NCBI GenBank assembly: GCA_010645155.1
Contig: CM021320.1
Location: 4,215,590-4,279,589 of the forward strand
Source of the DNA: Tigriopus japonicus
Lineage: Eukaryota; Arthropoda; Copepoda; Harpacticoida; Harpacticidae
Reading direction: 5' to 3'
DNA length: 64,000 nucleotides
Position 1 is the first letter of the stretch. The number at the start of each line of letters is the position of its first letter. Position numbers and translations under genes: made by a program. Below are positions 46,081 to 59,000 of this stretch, one piece after another. The notes under the pieces are model-generated. The model made no database searches and was not told the DNA's origin. It saw only the letters and a list, made by a program, of their open reading frames with translations.

Positions 46081-46608
46081 ATGAGTACCCGGAAGCATGA
46101 GCACCAACATCGATACAGTTTCCAATTCTTGGGGTGTGTCTTCACGTTATGGTATGATGCCATCGTGGTGGGCTTCGTATCTCTGGCCTTGAACGCCTTG
46201 TTCATGGTTGGGTTCCTTCAGTTCATTCTGACCCAATACCAGCCTCATTTGTTCATCATCTACGTGGCCGTGGGTTCGGATCTGATCTTTGCCTTCTTGG
46301 CCAGCCTCACTTTGGTGCTTGGATGCATTTTCCGGATCGTGATTCTCATCATCCCTTGGATCATGTCCAATTGGTTCCATTTGAGTGTGTATGTGATTGG
46401 CGGGATCTACATGATTGTGGAGGTGATTATGGAACGGGCAGATCGTCCTTTTGGATCGATTCCTATCCTGGGAACCATGTGTGCCTTTGTGATTCTCATC
46501 GGGATCCAGATTCATTTGCTCTTGGTCGTTCATTTGTTCTTGGATCAATTGCGGAAGGATCAAGTCAAGCATGCCCAAGGATTCAAGTCGTTCAAGATCA
46601 ATCTGTAG
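46081..46608 (+). CDS. Small four-pass membrane protein, family unknown
   Basis: A 175-aa intronless frame with four hydrophobic helices at about 27-50 (IVVGFVSLALNALFMVGFLQ), 57-81 (with VAVGSDLIFAFLASLTLVLG), 84-113 (IFRIVILIIPWIMSNWF and following residues) and 128-152 (ILGTMCAFVILIGIQIHLLL). Short basic, His-rich N-terminus (STRKHEHQHRYSF) and basic C-terminus suggest both ends are cytosolic. The layout resembles tetraspan proteins such as LAPTM or MARVEL types, but I see no diagnostic motif and give no function. I chose the ATG at 46081. The frame extends to an ATG at 45907, but those residues are Ser/Pro-rich, unlike the rest, and look like leader sequence. Codon third positions are GC-richer than the surroundings, supporting a real gene. 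AATAAA follows at 46644-46649. Confidence 0.75.
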   Translation: MSTRKHEHQHRYSFQFLGCVFTLWYDAIVVGFVSLALNALFMVGFLQFILTQYQPHLFIIYVAVGSDLIFAFLASLTLVLGCIFRIVILIIPWIMSNWFHLSVYVIGGIYMIVEVIMERADRPFGSIPILGTMCAFVILIGIQIHLLLVVHLFLDQLRKDQVKHAQGFKSFKINL

Positions 46609-46643
46609 ATTTTAGGGCGAAACGTATGCGACGTTAATGGTTC

Positions 46644-46649
46644 AATAAA
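46644..46649 (+). terminator. Poly(A) signal of the four-pass protein gene
   Basis: Canonical AATAAA, 36 nt after the stop codon. Confidence 0.65.
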
Positions 46650-47179
46650 ATGCAATTACCCATTTATTCCACCCACACATATTTGAGCGTAATTCGACTC
46701 CACTAGTCGCTGGTCTGATCGTATCAAGAAAACGAGAAAAAACTTTAACCCCTCAACCAATGTGCGTGGTTTTTGCTTGCCCATCCAAGATGGCCCAAAG
46801 CAGGTCTGGCAAAACCTCTGACCATGATTAAATGGAAGAATCTCTTGGAGCTTTTCTACGCACCAGAGAATCGGTTAGAATGTGGCTTGATCACCCTTCA
46901 CCCTCCCGCTAAGAGTGTAGATTTTTTCCGTCTATTTTAAACTTCAGAAATTCCAAAGTTTTGGCCCAAAACAGCACGTGGTCAACTTAGCAAGCACGCA
47001 TACACACCTATGCACATTTGAGCTTTCCTCTCTCTCTCAGACGAAAACACTTACTTAGGTTGGGTCGCTATCACAAAAAGTTGATGAGTCTTGGTTGGTC
47101 AACGAAAGACAAGCAGACAGGAGGGCTTTTCCAAAGTGCTCTTGGATTTCGTCATGGAAACGCTTTTGTCCAGAAGTCT

Positions 47180-47318
47180 GGTTCAAAACTTTAAACGTAG
47201 GGTCAAAATTTAGGATTGAATTGCTTTTCAATGCAAACAAATACCAAAATATGCCATTACTAACCCAAAAGTGGCAAGGAGCAGGAATATTCCTTCATGG
47301 AACACCTATTATCGGTGA
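47180..47318 (+). repeat. Dispersed repeat, copy 2
   Basis: Plus-strand blocks TCAAAATTTAGGATTGAA, CTTTTCAATGCAAACAAA and TTCCTTCATGGAACACC match the complement of 35505-35625. The short ORFs that span the two copies are partly similar, but neither shows a domain. Confidence 0.6.
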
Positions 47319-50300
47319 TGTTTGAACCCTTATATAAACTAAAAATAGTTATGTTTTGTCAAAAATTTCTTTTATTGCTAGTTTATAGTAAATATCTTTC
47401 ATCACGTACAAATAACACATCTTAATCGTGTCATCAGTTGCAAAGCATATACTTGATGTCAATCATGCAAGGGAAAAAGTTTTGTTTTTTTTTTGTTCCC
47501 CTTTCGGAATTTTATTAACAAGAATTAAAAATTTGTATGGGTGTTGCTAGACAGTTTTTGGCTTGCATTCAAAAACTCCAGTCAAAAAGAAAATAAAATT
47601 CAATTGCAAATTATAACAAAAAAAATGTAGGGCTACCATGTTTTGCAGATTTGCAAAGGCATAAAAAGAGGTGAAATGTTTTTCAAGAAAGACAAACCAT
47701 AGAAGAAATGACTATTGCCTTGTCAGATTGCCCCTCCTCATGAACGTCCTGTCTCAGTCGGTGGTCAAAAAGCTTCCTCTTATGACCTGATACGTATGCA
47801 TGAAATTGACCTAGTTTTACCATTTACCATCCCATACACACAATCATCTGTCCCTTTTGAGGTTAACTGACTTTTCAAGCCTTCACCCAAGAATGCTCCA
47901 CAAACAAACAGCTCCATTAAACCCAAAAAGAATAAAAAATCTCCAAGTCCTTCAGAAGGATCTCAAACATCTCTTGACTTGAGGACTCTCCGTTTTACAC
48001 ATTCCAAAGAGGACTACTCTTAAAGTTTATCGCCCTACCCAAGAGCGAGCTCATCCGTTGTAAAATATTCAGTGAATATCCATCCACCTGGGCAATGAGT
48101 CGATAATGGGTCGAGTCTTGGTTCGAAAAAGATTCACCTGTGACGATCTTTTTCGTTCTGAAAATGTTCTCCATTCTAGAGTACATGTAGTGCAGGACAC
48201 CAAAGTCGATTAACGGGGCAAGAAAGGATATGAGGAGTGATGAGACCTCGGGCTGTTCAATAATGAAGCTTTAATTCGAGGTGTACGGTGATCAAGACAA
48301 ATTTAGAATTGATTTGAAGCGAATCTCCTCGGGTACACTAGCTACGTAGTACGTACTGTACTTGGTCAAAGGCGCATCATAACTCTTGTGGTGGGAAATG
48401 TGAAACAACCCATTAATGAACGACGATTGAGATCATCAAAATAGACCAGCCCAACCATAATATCCACCTTGATGATGGGCGGGAACCATTCTGAGAGTAA
48501 CAAAATGAGTTTTGACAAGCGAGAATTACAATTTCGGCGTGCTTTCGTTTCAATCAAAGTTTAGATTAGGCACAGGAAAACAAAGAACAATCTCACTCTA
48601 CATCAAATTTAGGTCAAATTGGATCTGCGAAAACATTTGTTTGTGACTTATTTGTTGGAAGATGAAAAAGAAATTCGGAGGTTTTTGTCAATATTTGGAG
48701 GCTGTCGTTTTCGAAAGATCCTTCGTTTTTAGTCTCAACCAGTAATTTGCATTCTTTATGAGCACTCTGTCAAGTTTGTGCCCTCAGAGGGAAGCAAAAA
48801 ATGGTCGCTTTTGAGACAAAAAATGTAGCCCACAAAGTCATTTTTCCTATATCAACCATTTTACATAATCCTATTACTTCCATTTTTAAATCTGTGATTC
48901 TCAAAGATCTGTTCAAAAGGAAAACCTAGGGTATCAATAAATCAAGGCTTGGTTTTGTTAGAGTTACACATGTTTCGAAAGGAATCTGTTATTTCGGGCC
49001 TTCACCAAACTTGATACATGTCAGCTGATTAAAGTGTCTAAGAATCATTTTATTATCAAAGTTGTAGCGTTTTTGTTCCATATGAAGAGCAATTCAATGA
49101 CCCCCGTAAAAACTCGTCGGTGCATAAACGAATGGAAGAGGATTGGAGGCTTCACTTTAAGTGGATATTGCTAGAGATAAACAGAGCTTGATGTTCCTTG
49201 CCTAGCAAACGAGGTCATGATTTATTACCTTGCTAGTTCAGTGACATAATCAACAACCTGGTCACTTCAAGAAAAGCAATGGAAAAAGTATGGAGATGTT
49301 CGGTTAACATGAGAAGGCTTGATTTATCACTTGACTAATGGCCTTTCAAGAAGTGGAACATCTTGAGGTTTTGTCCGTTTCTCCTTTTTTTAAATTTACA
49401 TTCGTAATTAGCCTGTTTTGAAATCTGATCATTTGTTGCGTACGATTTAATTTTGATCTCGTGTAAGTGATTAATCCAATGCTCGACATGTGTACGTAAT
49501 AATTAGTCATGTAATTACGTCTACCCCACTGAGTCTGAGAAAGTTGGCTCTTTGTTGAATGAATCTGCTTTATTTGTGTCCTCAACGTCAAATCAACAGT
49601 CAGTTGTCTATTGAACCCTACCACCTTTACTATTACTTGCACTACCTTTGAGATCATTCATAATGCTGGAATCGCTTGTTCAGGAGAAATATACGAATTC
49701 TAGCTTTGGGGCGTGAAAGTGTGAGAGCCAACCAAAGTTAGTTGGAAAATTCAATATTATTGGCACTTTATATACTTTAACTTTCGTTTACGCCTTGAGA
49801 CAAGAGAGCTGCCTGATGCGTGGCTACTAAAACTTACTTATAAAAAATGAACTGACCACTGAACTCGTTTTGGATTGAAGTTGCGGTCTCTGTTTCCTTA
49901 CTTTGACAATCAATGACCATTGCTAAAAGCGTACGTACGCTATGAGAAAAGGTGCCCCGGGAAAAATAGAAGAAAGTTTGGTCCAATTCTCGTCGAGAGC
50001 TATTAGTCTGTCGACCAAGCCCTCTTTTAAAGAAGTCGACGATTTCGGTCTTCATTTGTTCTGGACACTTCAAATTGATCGGAGGGTCTTGTTCTTGGCT
50101 CCTGAGAGATCATTTTTGAGCTTCCAATCGGCTCTTAAGGAAAGTGAGGTGACATTGTCCGAAAAGGGTGAAGAGCTCAAGCCTCGGACCGTTCAAGTCA
50201 CAAATGGCCTCATCGACTAGTCAAAACATAATGATTGGGCACATTTGGTGTTCGAGTGAAAAAGATGGAGGAGTGAAAAAGACTTTGAGAGGCATAATAA

Positions 50301-51366
50301 AACTGTGCTTTGGAGAACTAATTTGAGAGAGACCCAACCCAGATGAGGTGTCTGCGTTAAGAGCGGTGAGCTTCCTCTTCTGTGACACCTCTAATAGTGA
50401 CGGTACCTCTTCCATAATGAGTCGTGGACTGCCAAAGACCACGATAACTGGAACAAGTGAGTTCAGTAAGAAGTCCAAAGGTGGATCTTCCTCACATTCC
50501 CCCATTCCAATCTTGTTCGTTTCGTGCTTCCGTCCAAATCAGAGGAAAAAGAAGAAAACTCCCAAGAACTCGTGTCAAAGAAGCAATTCGGTGAATAAAG
50601 GTAAGGATTTTCTCGACATCCAAAAAAAGGTCACGGACAAAGAAGAGTGAAAAAGTTGGGTTAATGAACATATCAAGAAGTGGGTTGAGTTTGAGCTGAA
50701 TGAATTTGCAATCGTGCCCAAGGCAAGAACCAGATCATTGCCATTTTTAATTACCTTCATTTCGGTAGTTTCCCGCTTCCAAGACTTCCGTCCCCCAGTT
50801 CATGGTTGTTAAAATGTCAACCTTGAGCAACGGGATATTTGTTAGCTTCTGGCTTCAGAAGGAGTAGAAATTTTGCGATAAACACCAGAGGGGGTTGGTT
50901 TCCCGATCATTCGTCATACTCTTGAAGTGGGACCTTGACTTTCTTCTATCATCCTGGGGATGACTTTTTGGCACAATTTTCGGTTCTTTCCCGGTAGAAA
51001 TTGGATGATCTTGGAAGGGTAATTAGTGGGCATGGAAACAACTTCCATAATGGTATTACTTTGAGACGCGTGACAGGTCACCGACAAAAACTTTTGCTCA
51101 TGGATTTTAATGAACTTACAGCACGTCAAGCAAGAAAAAGTATCACGTTGTTTTCTTATACCGGAATGCTTTTTGATTTACGTGAAATAATTCACTGGGA
51201 ATGGATAATATGGTTGATTTTGGGGCTAGATCTAGCCACAAAACATCCCATGTTCATCCTGGACACGGACAGGCAACGACAAGGTAACCCTACCATTACC
51301 GCGGAAGACAAGCATGGATCCCCTCCTAGATGATCAACAATCACAATCACCTGTAGGAAAGCCTCG

Positions 51367-51394
51367 GCTGTTGAAGGCAATTGCCTTCAACAGC
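51367..51394. repeat. Perfect 28-bp palindrome
   Basis: The half-site GCTGTTGAAGGCAA is followed at once by its exact complement with no spacer. CAGCAGCAACAGCG and a (CAA)n run follow. Confidence 0.95.
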
Positions 51395-52620
51395 AGCAAC
51401 AGCGAGGGCAACAACAACAACAACAACATCATCATCTATGTCGATGATGATCCCCCTTGAAACGCAACCACCACAGGAGGATCTCCTTCGTTTCGTTTGG
51501 AAGCGGATAGTACCCCTGTTATCAATTCTGCACTCCGTTCGCCCTCTTCTTCTCGCAATATTCTGAATCAGCTACGTAACCGGGGATCCCTTTGCATTAA
51601 AGTTTTGTTGGTAGTAAAGTTGAATACACTTTGAAACTTCTCCCATGGAAGATGGAAATAATTATTAAGGCGAAAATATCAGTTTTTGACCTATGTATCA
51701 TGAAGAATACATGTACATATTTTGGATTTGGTTATTCAGCAAAATTGGTGTCTTTACAAGGCAAAAAAGAATTTTCTTGTTGGTGTTTGCACTTGATTGA
51801 TCAACACTTTTTTGATGTTCTATTTCTTTAATTTGAGACATATCAGAACCTAAAGAAATGTCAGAAGTATTTGAGTGGCATGAAAAACATGTATCAAGAA
51901 CAGTTTCAACGGGGAATCATTGAATTAAGAAATTGCAATGTCTCGTTTTAAAACTGCAATATTCTTCGTTTTTAATGCGGTTTTGAGCCGCGTGTGGGTT
52001 ACACGACCTTTAGAAATTGAAAACATTAATTGAAATCCAAAAAATAAAAATTAAAAGAGAAGTATCTAGATATTGCACACATCTTTGTCAACGGACAAGT
52101 TTCCTGCATGGCCATCTCAGCATTTCTCTATTCGTCCCTTAGCCATGTTTTTTCCCAGGTATGATATGAAAATCATAAAAATAAGTTGGTCTCTTTTTTG
52201 GATGGAGTTGGTATTGACATTACCCATCAATTAATCCTTTTAGTGAAAACTCATGTGAAGAACATAATTACAATTGATTTGAAAATTGAATTGAAAAAAA
52301 AAAGGTTTTCTTCTTCTGTTAAAAATACTAGAATAGGGCAAACTCACTTACTCTGAGTAGATTTTTCTCCTGCATTGTAAAACTTTTCACTCCGGATTTT
52401 GGTCAAGTTCAAAATTAATAAAAGGATTGCTCACTACACAAAACAAAATTGCAAAAATATTAATTGTTTGGTTAATAGCAATAAACAGCCACTACCAACC
52501 TTTCAATCAAAATCTTCTAGAGTCTTTGCATTGGCTAAGTGTCGTGACCATTACATGACACAATCATCCATTGCAAATTTCTTTGTCTTGAATTTGCACA
52601 AAAAACTACATTTCATTTTC

Positions 52621-53066
52621 CTGACAGTATATACTCTAATATATACAGCGCTCCAAAGCGCAACCAAAGAGACAAGGGATTCACCTTTGGTAGCGGGGCA
52701 CCTGTGCGCGCGAGACGACAGCTGACTTCCGTGCGGCGAGTCTCTTGTCTCGGGTCTGGATTCTGTGATCCTATGCATCGCTGATGGGTTCAAAGTGGCT
52801 TGAATGCTGGCTACTACAGTAGTTGCCTTGGATCGAGCGTGCTTTGAAAGTTTTTCGTATTCTTTTTTTCTCTCCAAGTTATCAGTCAATGTTGAGTGCA
52901 AGTGTAGTGAAGATCCCCGTCATTGTTCTCGCCAGAAGGCAGCTATAACAATAATAACCACGGCAATTATTCATTCATGTGCTACACTGTGTGTTCATGC
53001 TGACTTGAGTGAGAGGTTAAAAAGTGCATTGATTGGTTTAATTTTCCTCATTTCAAATCGACGGTA
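52621..53066 (+). promoter_or_regulatory. Possible promoter and 5' non-coding exon
   Basis: TATATACT at 52628 and ATATATACA near 52639 precede a locally GC-rich stretch (52655-52760). A good donor CGACG|GTAAGC lies at 53065/53066. This order would suit a promoter with a first exon of a plus-strand gene, but no downstream coding exon was found in the remaining 11 kb. Confidence 0.2.
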
Positions 53067-56000
53067 AGCCGGACAGGTTTATTTTCAACTCACATTTGGT
53101 CTGGAGATAATATATTAATAATAGACCTGGCTAATCTTGATGAATGGCCCCAAATTCCAAAGGGTTATTCGATTCCTCTTGAACGTTGGATTTGCAAATG
53201 GAACTCGCCCACAAATAGACAAATAGTTCTCTCAATACAGATAAGATAAACATGAAAGAGACCCTATTAAAAAGAGGTAGCCAACAATCCATCTATGGCC
53301 ACTTAGTAAATCGTGAGTAGTACGACATCAAAGCATCGTCGTGTGAGAGTTTCACAATAAGAGTCAAGAAAAAAGTAAAAGAATCTTCTTGAGAAGTTAT
53401 CTCCTCTTTTTTTCGGGATGCCGAGCCATCCCGTAATCTTCACTACAATTATCGAGCAAATCAACCATAAATCTAACATTGGCCATGCCTCAACCATTCC
53501 ACCGTGCCCATCGTATTGTTCGTTCCAAACATCGTAATTCACCAAAAAAAAGAATGTTCGATTCAAAGGAATTCTGGCAGGTATGCTGGGATGTCTGTTA
53601 ACACCATCTTATTTATGAGACACTGTCAAAGGAGATATAAAAATAACTCTCCCAGGGTAAATTTTATGAGTCTAAGATTTGCGCCAAACCAAAACTATTC
53701 GAATTGAGACACGAAACCCGGTTTTTATTCGTTGGAGATTTTTTAGATCTTGATATTTTTGACCAAACAGGCTCATGTCTACAGGAAAGCCAAATGATAT
53801 ACCATTTTGAAACCTTACTTATTTGAAAAGGATAAATATTCCTTCAAAGAAACGTATTCGATGTCACTAAAAGCTTTTCATAGTTACTTTTTAGGGATCA
53901 AGGACTCAATTTTCGCACAATACAAAAAACAAAAATCACGAAAATTTCGAGTGCCAATATTCTTTATGGATCTCCCTGTATCTAAAAGGATTAAGTTGAA
54001 CACGTGGGAAAGCGATGTGCCGGGTCATAGATTTCATGCTTAGTACGAGATGGCCAATAATTGGCTTGATGTTTGTGGTTGGCAAGTTCAAGCTTCTTTT
54101 ACATGTGGGAAGACCGGGAAAACGTCCATATGAATAGTGTGTATTGTAGGTTGTGTTCGAACCATCTCTGATGAAGAATTGCCACTTTCCCAAGTTTGAT
54201 GCCAAACCTATTAAATCTCCCCTGAGTAGCTTCACTCTATCTTGTTCCGTCCATTGCATGTCTTCTTTCATTTGGAATTCAATGAGTGCTGCTGCCAAGA
54301 GCGATTTGTTCTCGTTGGATGCTTTGTTTTCCACCTCGTGCAAAAAAATACCTCGACACCGTAAAGCAAACCTTACATTTTGCATGAGCCAAATACAACG
54401 ACACATTCGAGCGAATTGTTGTGTAATAAAGTATGACGACGCTTTGAAGTTGAAAAAATATCACGAGATCACTTTTGTTCACGGTGAATGGCTTCCAAAA
54501 AAAAAGATCCTCGAAATCCAGAGCACAAACCTGTCATGATCCAATGATTGAATCTGGAAGATAAAAAGAATGATTCCCAGCCTCTTCAGAAAATGAATCA
54601 AGAAATTCATTATTCATTGACTGACTCTCAATCTACATCGTATAAAGAACCTTGGTCAGAATCTTCCAAAGTAGCTCCCAACGAGGCTCATTTGACCAAG
54701 CTTGATTGTTGTGATTCAAGAAGCATTAAGTAAGAAATCTGGAAAAGTTTTGCCCAGTCATGTTCCAGAGCTCTGATTTGGCTTTTGAGCCAAAACTTCA
54801 CAATGTGAGCACGGGATCAAATGCAATGGGATCAAAGAGTAGTGCACTGCAACACGTTACAATGGCTTTCGGTAACTGCAGATGCATGGCTTTGGATTTT
54901 TTTGGACCTGTCATGATCCGGAGTTTTGGATCTTCATCTTGGTGATTATACATTTAATCTGGCCCGAGTTTTGTCAGCAGAATCAGAAGCTCCAACGATT
55001 CCACAGGCTTTCAAGCTGACGTCGTGGAATGAACCAAGGCATATGATGGTTCAACAGAGCACAATCAAATCAGGCCCAATCATGGCTACTATTACGCGAG
55101 TCTTCGTCATGACTACGACGTTCCATTTGGATAGTGATTATGGTTACACAATACCAAAAACGACCATTTGCCATCAGATCAGACAATCCTTGGCTGAGTG
55201 TACAATACGTATCTAGAGCAGGTTTTGGCGAATTCGGTGCGCTATCCATCCTACGGCCAAGTGATTTGATATAGTATCTACCATGGGTAGGTTTGCTTGA
55301 GGTGGAGCTGGATTGAAGGAAAAAACACCTCTGAAAGCGCACAATCATTTGGATCGTTAACTTGATCATTCTTAGAGTTTGGTTTTCTTCTTACCCGGAC
55401 CTTAAACAGGCTTATTGTGTGAGATCGACTTCTAGTTTTTGAACGGGATATTGGGTATGGGATGATTTTGTATCATGCTGAAAATGCTGTGTTGCTAATA
55501 TTTTAAGTCAGGAATTTTAAGTAATGCTGCCGGCAGAGGGCAAGTGCATGTTTAGTATTGTTATGAATTTTTCAAAACTCGTTTGATATCACTTACCAAA
55601 TCCCATTAAAGCACCATAAGGTCCAGATTAGATACTTTTAGAAACTGACGCTGTGTGGTCAATAATGCAATGCTGAATCTGCTAGAAATATCTCTCAATG
55701 CCAACATTAGGAGAAACCAAGAGCCTCAGTCCAAACCATCAACGTACTGAACGTTTACCTTACCATTTCATCTATTGCTACAATCTCAAATCATGGTCTT
55801 GCATTCTGCTCAAAGTCAACAACCCATCCACTAAATGATCCCTCTTTTTTCCTGGGGAACTGAGTAGCACAATGTTGGAGCTCCTAATAATCATTATTAT
55901 TAGGGCATGGATCATGTTGTTGACCCTGAACAATTTAAAACCGATTCTAGTTCAACCGAACTTGTCGACGAGCATGACGGACACTCTCTTGAATATCATC

Positions 56001-59000
56001 TTCCAGAGAATGAATGTTTTCAGTAGTGGAGATAAGGAAGCAAAAAGTACTCCGTTCTCACAGAACGCTAGGAAAGTTTTTTTCGGCCTTCAATCCTCGT
56101 TGTTGGTCGATCATCGTTTGGCCAATTGGCCTCAATTTTCACAACGATGACGTTGAATAAAACAAAGGCCCACAAACTTGGTCGTTCTTAGACTCAGTTG
56201 GATTGAATGTTTTGGAATGGAAAATCTCTCCAACCCTGTGATATGTCCAACAACCATCCTCCTGCCTAACGCCCATTGAACCTGTCAATCAGGGAGTCAA
56301 AGCCAACAACACCAGGAATGCCAATACCCCCACAGGCAACTTGGGTCGGATTTTGAAGGAGAATGAACTTGCATAACAACCCATTTGACACACCAGAAAC
56401 CGAGGGCGAACGAGGGAATTGAAATCAAAGCTTCGTTTCCTCCATGTGGATGAACCCATTTGGTAGCTCGTGGTTGAGTTTTGAGGTGGAGTATTCCATC
56501 ATCCATGGTGCACAGTAGCTAAGTGAGAAAAATCATGGAGAATAACAAGGCAAAGGTGATGTGTGGGGAAGAGAAATCTTTGAATCCATAATTCCTTCTG
56601 AGCTAGAAATTCTCCACGGGAAGCCTCATTCGCTCAGTCACACAGCAGCATTTGAGTAGAGCCTGCTGGCTTGCATGCTTGCTCATTTTAGGGCAGTACG
56701 GGGAACTTAGCCAGACACCTACTAAGGGAACCATGTTCTTTGGATTTTTCAAAGTTGGGTGGCACACCACGCATGCTTTTTGTACTTTGAAATGTATTTT
56801 GGATAAGGTTGAGTGAGTCTCTTTCCGATTATCCCGTTGTACAAATACCGCTTAGTTGCGTCAATTTACTTGCTTTGTTGACGCAACCTCCTACTTTTTG
56901 TGAGGTCAATCGATGTTAAAAGTGATCGTTCAAAGAGTGACATGGCGCGTCATCAAAGTGCAACTTCCAATAATATTTTGTAAGTTGTTCTGAGGAACAT
57001 TGTAATATTTTGAGATGGTCATATTTCTAACATAACACCTTTTCGTAGAACATCTACACCAAAGGCAGAAACTCTTTCGTCATGCAATTAAGCGAACCCT
57101 TGCTTGGTGTGTATATGTAGATATCGACGTTTCTCTCACTGGAACGCGCATTTCCGAGTATTTTGAATCTTATTCCGATTTCCAAGTCAACCGCCAAATC
57201 TCCCATGTCTTTCGTGATTGAACTCATTTCTAAATGGTTCAAATACGAAGGCGGTGGATCAATTTCTCTTGCCAATCGCCTTGGCCAAAGATGCTCGACC
57301 CAACTCCATGGTACGGTGCGTGGAATTGGTAGTGCTGGATTCCATGCACTGCATTACATTTCACACCTATCTCCATCATCATCATCATCATCTTTCTTCT
57401 CTTCTTCGCCTCGTGGAGTTGCTTGCCTCAATGCCTGACTGGATTTCTTCCAATCATCGATCTTGGCAATAATCATGCTCGCATCATCCGCAAACCAAAA
57501 GAGTCGTTTTTTCCTCTCAAGAGACTTGTATACTGCATAAAAGTCCGACTAATTGACCTAAATCTGCAACGCATCGGTCTTTCAAGCCATGTGGATCGAA
57601 TAACGAGCCTTGATTCACACTGTATCATGGTATTTGATGCGTGCTTTTGAACACATGATGGATGTTCGTCAAGCCCATGTGACATGGACATTGTTGACAT
57701 TGTTGGTACAATCGCGATGGTGTGCTCGGTTCAATCATCCGATCTATTGTGATGCCACCACATCGGTTAGTAGTACCGTATTGTACCTTGGACAGACGGG
57801 GTTTGCTGCTGGTCCGTCCAAATACAGATCTTAACCAGATAGCGGAACCACAGCCGTTGAATGCCGTCCAGAAGCTACAAGAAGAAGTCCTCTGTTTGGC
57901 GAGCAGGTCTTCAGATGGCCAATCTAGTCGTCGGGCAAGTTTTGCCGAATGGCAAGATTGACGGGAATGCTGAAAAAAGCTACGACTCTGAAAGAGACTT
58001 TAATTAATTATCCAAGCCCTTTTCTCAGCTCAATGAGCACAATGAGTGCCTCATGTTCAAGGGTCATTTTACCCGTCCGACGTTTTATGATGCCATTCTT
58101 GTATAGCTTGGAATTGATGAACACAAATAGGGGCCCGGAAAATGGGCCTACTCGGTTGGTGGGTGCGCGCTTGAATGGGTGAGTGTGTGAAATGCTCATT
58201 GTTAGAGGTAGTCGTGACTGATAGTCGTCTCGTCTCCTCAGGGGCTTACATTTCATTCCTCATAAAAGCTCATTTGAACACCAACCAACCTTACTTCCAA
58301 TTCCAATGGCATTCCGGGAAGAGACACTCGGAGGAGGTTGGCAATTCAATAGCACAAGCCTAAATGGGCCCAGTGGAGAGCCTCATCTTCATTCTTGAGG
58401 CCCTGATGGGAAGATGTGACGAGAACGGCAAGCCTTTTTCGTCTTGAAGAGGTTACCATGTTCAACGGATACAGGGTGCGGCGAAGCAAATGGTGCAAAC
58501 GTTGACCTAGTGCCCCATGACTCAATTCGGACACGAAAGAGGTGCAGCACCCTGTTGTTCAGAAGGAACAATCAGTGAAAAGGAGTTGAGTGTAGTTAAT
58601 CAACGTGGCTTTTGTACCGGATGATTAGTATAGAGGGTTGTGAAGCAGAGGTTCTCACTTTCTCTCTATCTATCTCTCCGAATAAGAACGCACATGCATA
58701 AACTTAGAGGTCTACATACACTGAACGACCAAAAGTTCTGACGAACGCTATTCAAGATTCCCTTTGGTCATTATGAATAAAAGAGAGAAAAAAACGAAAC
58801 CACTGAAAAGCTGCTAGGAATTGAAGTGATTGGAAAACGGGATTAGCGTTTAATCTGTCCATAATTGAAAATTTCAAAACCTTGACGTGTTCAAAGTCGT
58901 TGGCTGTTCTTTTTTCCCCTTGAGTTCGTCTTCTTCTCGGCGCGAAATGATCAAATTCAAATCAATAATTCCATGACCTCAGGCATATCTGTCGAAGATC

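Larger units (their letters stand above)
46650..52620. other. Intergenic, no gene supported
   Basis: Holds the dispersed repeat at 47180-47318 and a perfect palindrome at 51367-51394. ORFs such as 48366-48557 (minus), 49942-50220 (plus) and 50348-50650 (plus) have no recognisable domain or splice context. Confidence 0.4.

Noticed and set aside
46147..46578. 143-codon minus-strand ORF
   Set aside because: Antisense shadow of the four-pass membrane protein; composition (many D, N, H, Q) is what antisense of hydrophobic codons gives.
53936..54406. 156-codon minus-strand ORF
   Set aside because: Partly protein-like but with no domain, no splice partner and no convincing end; left as unassigned.
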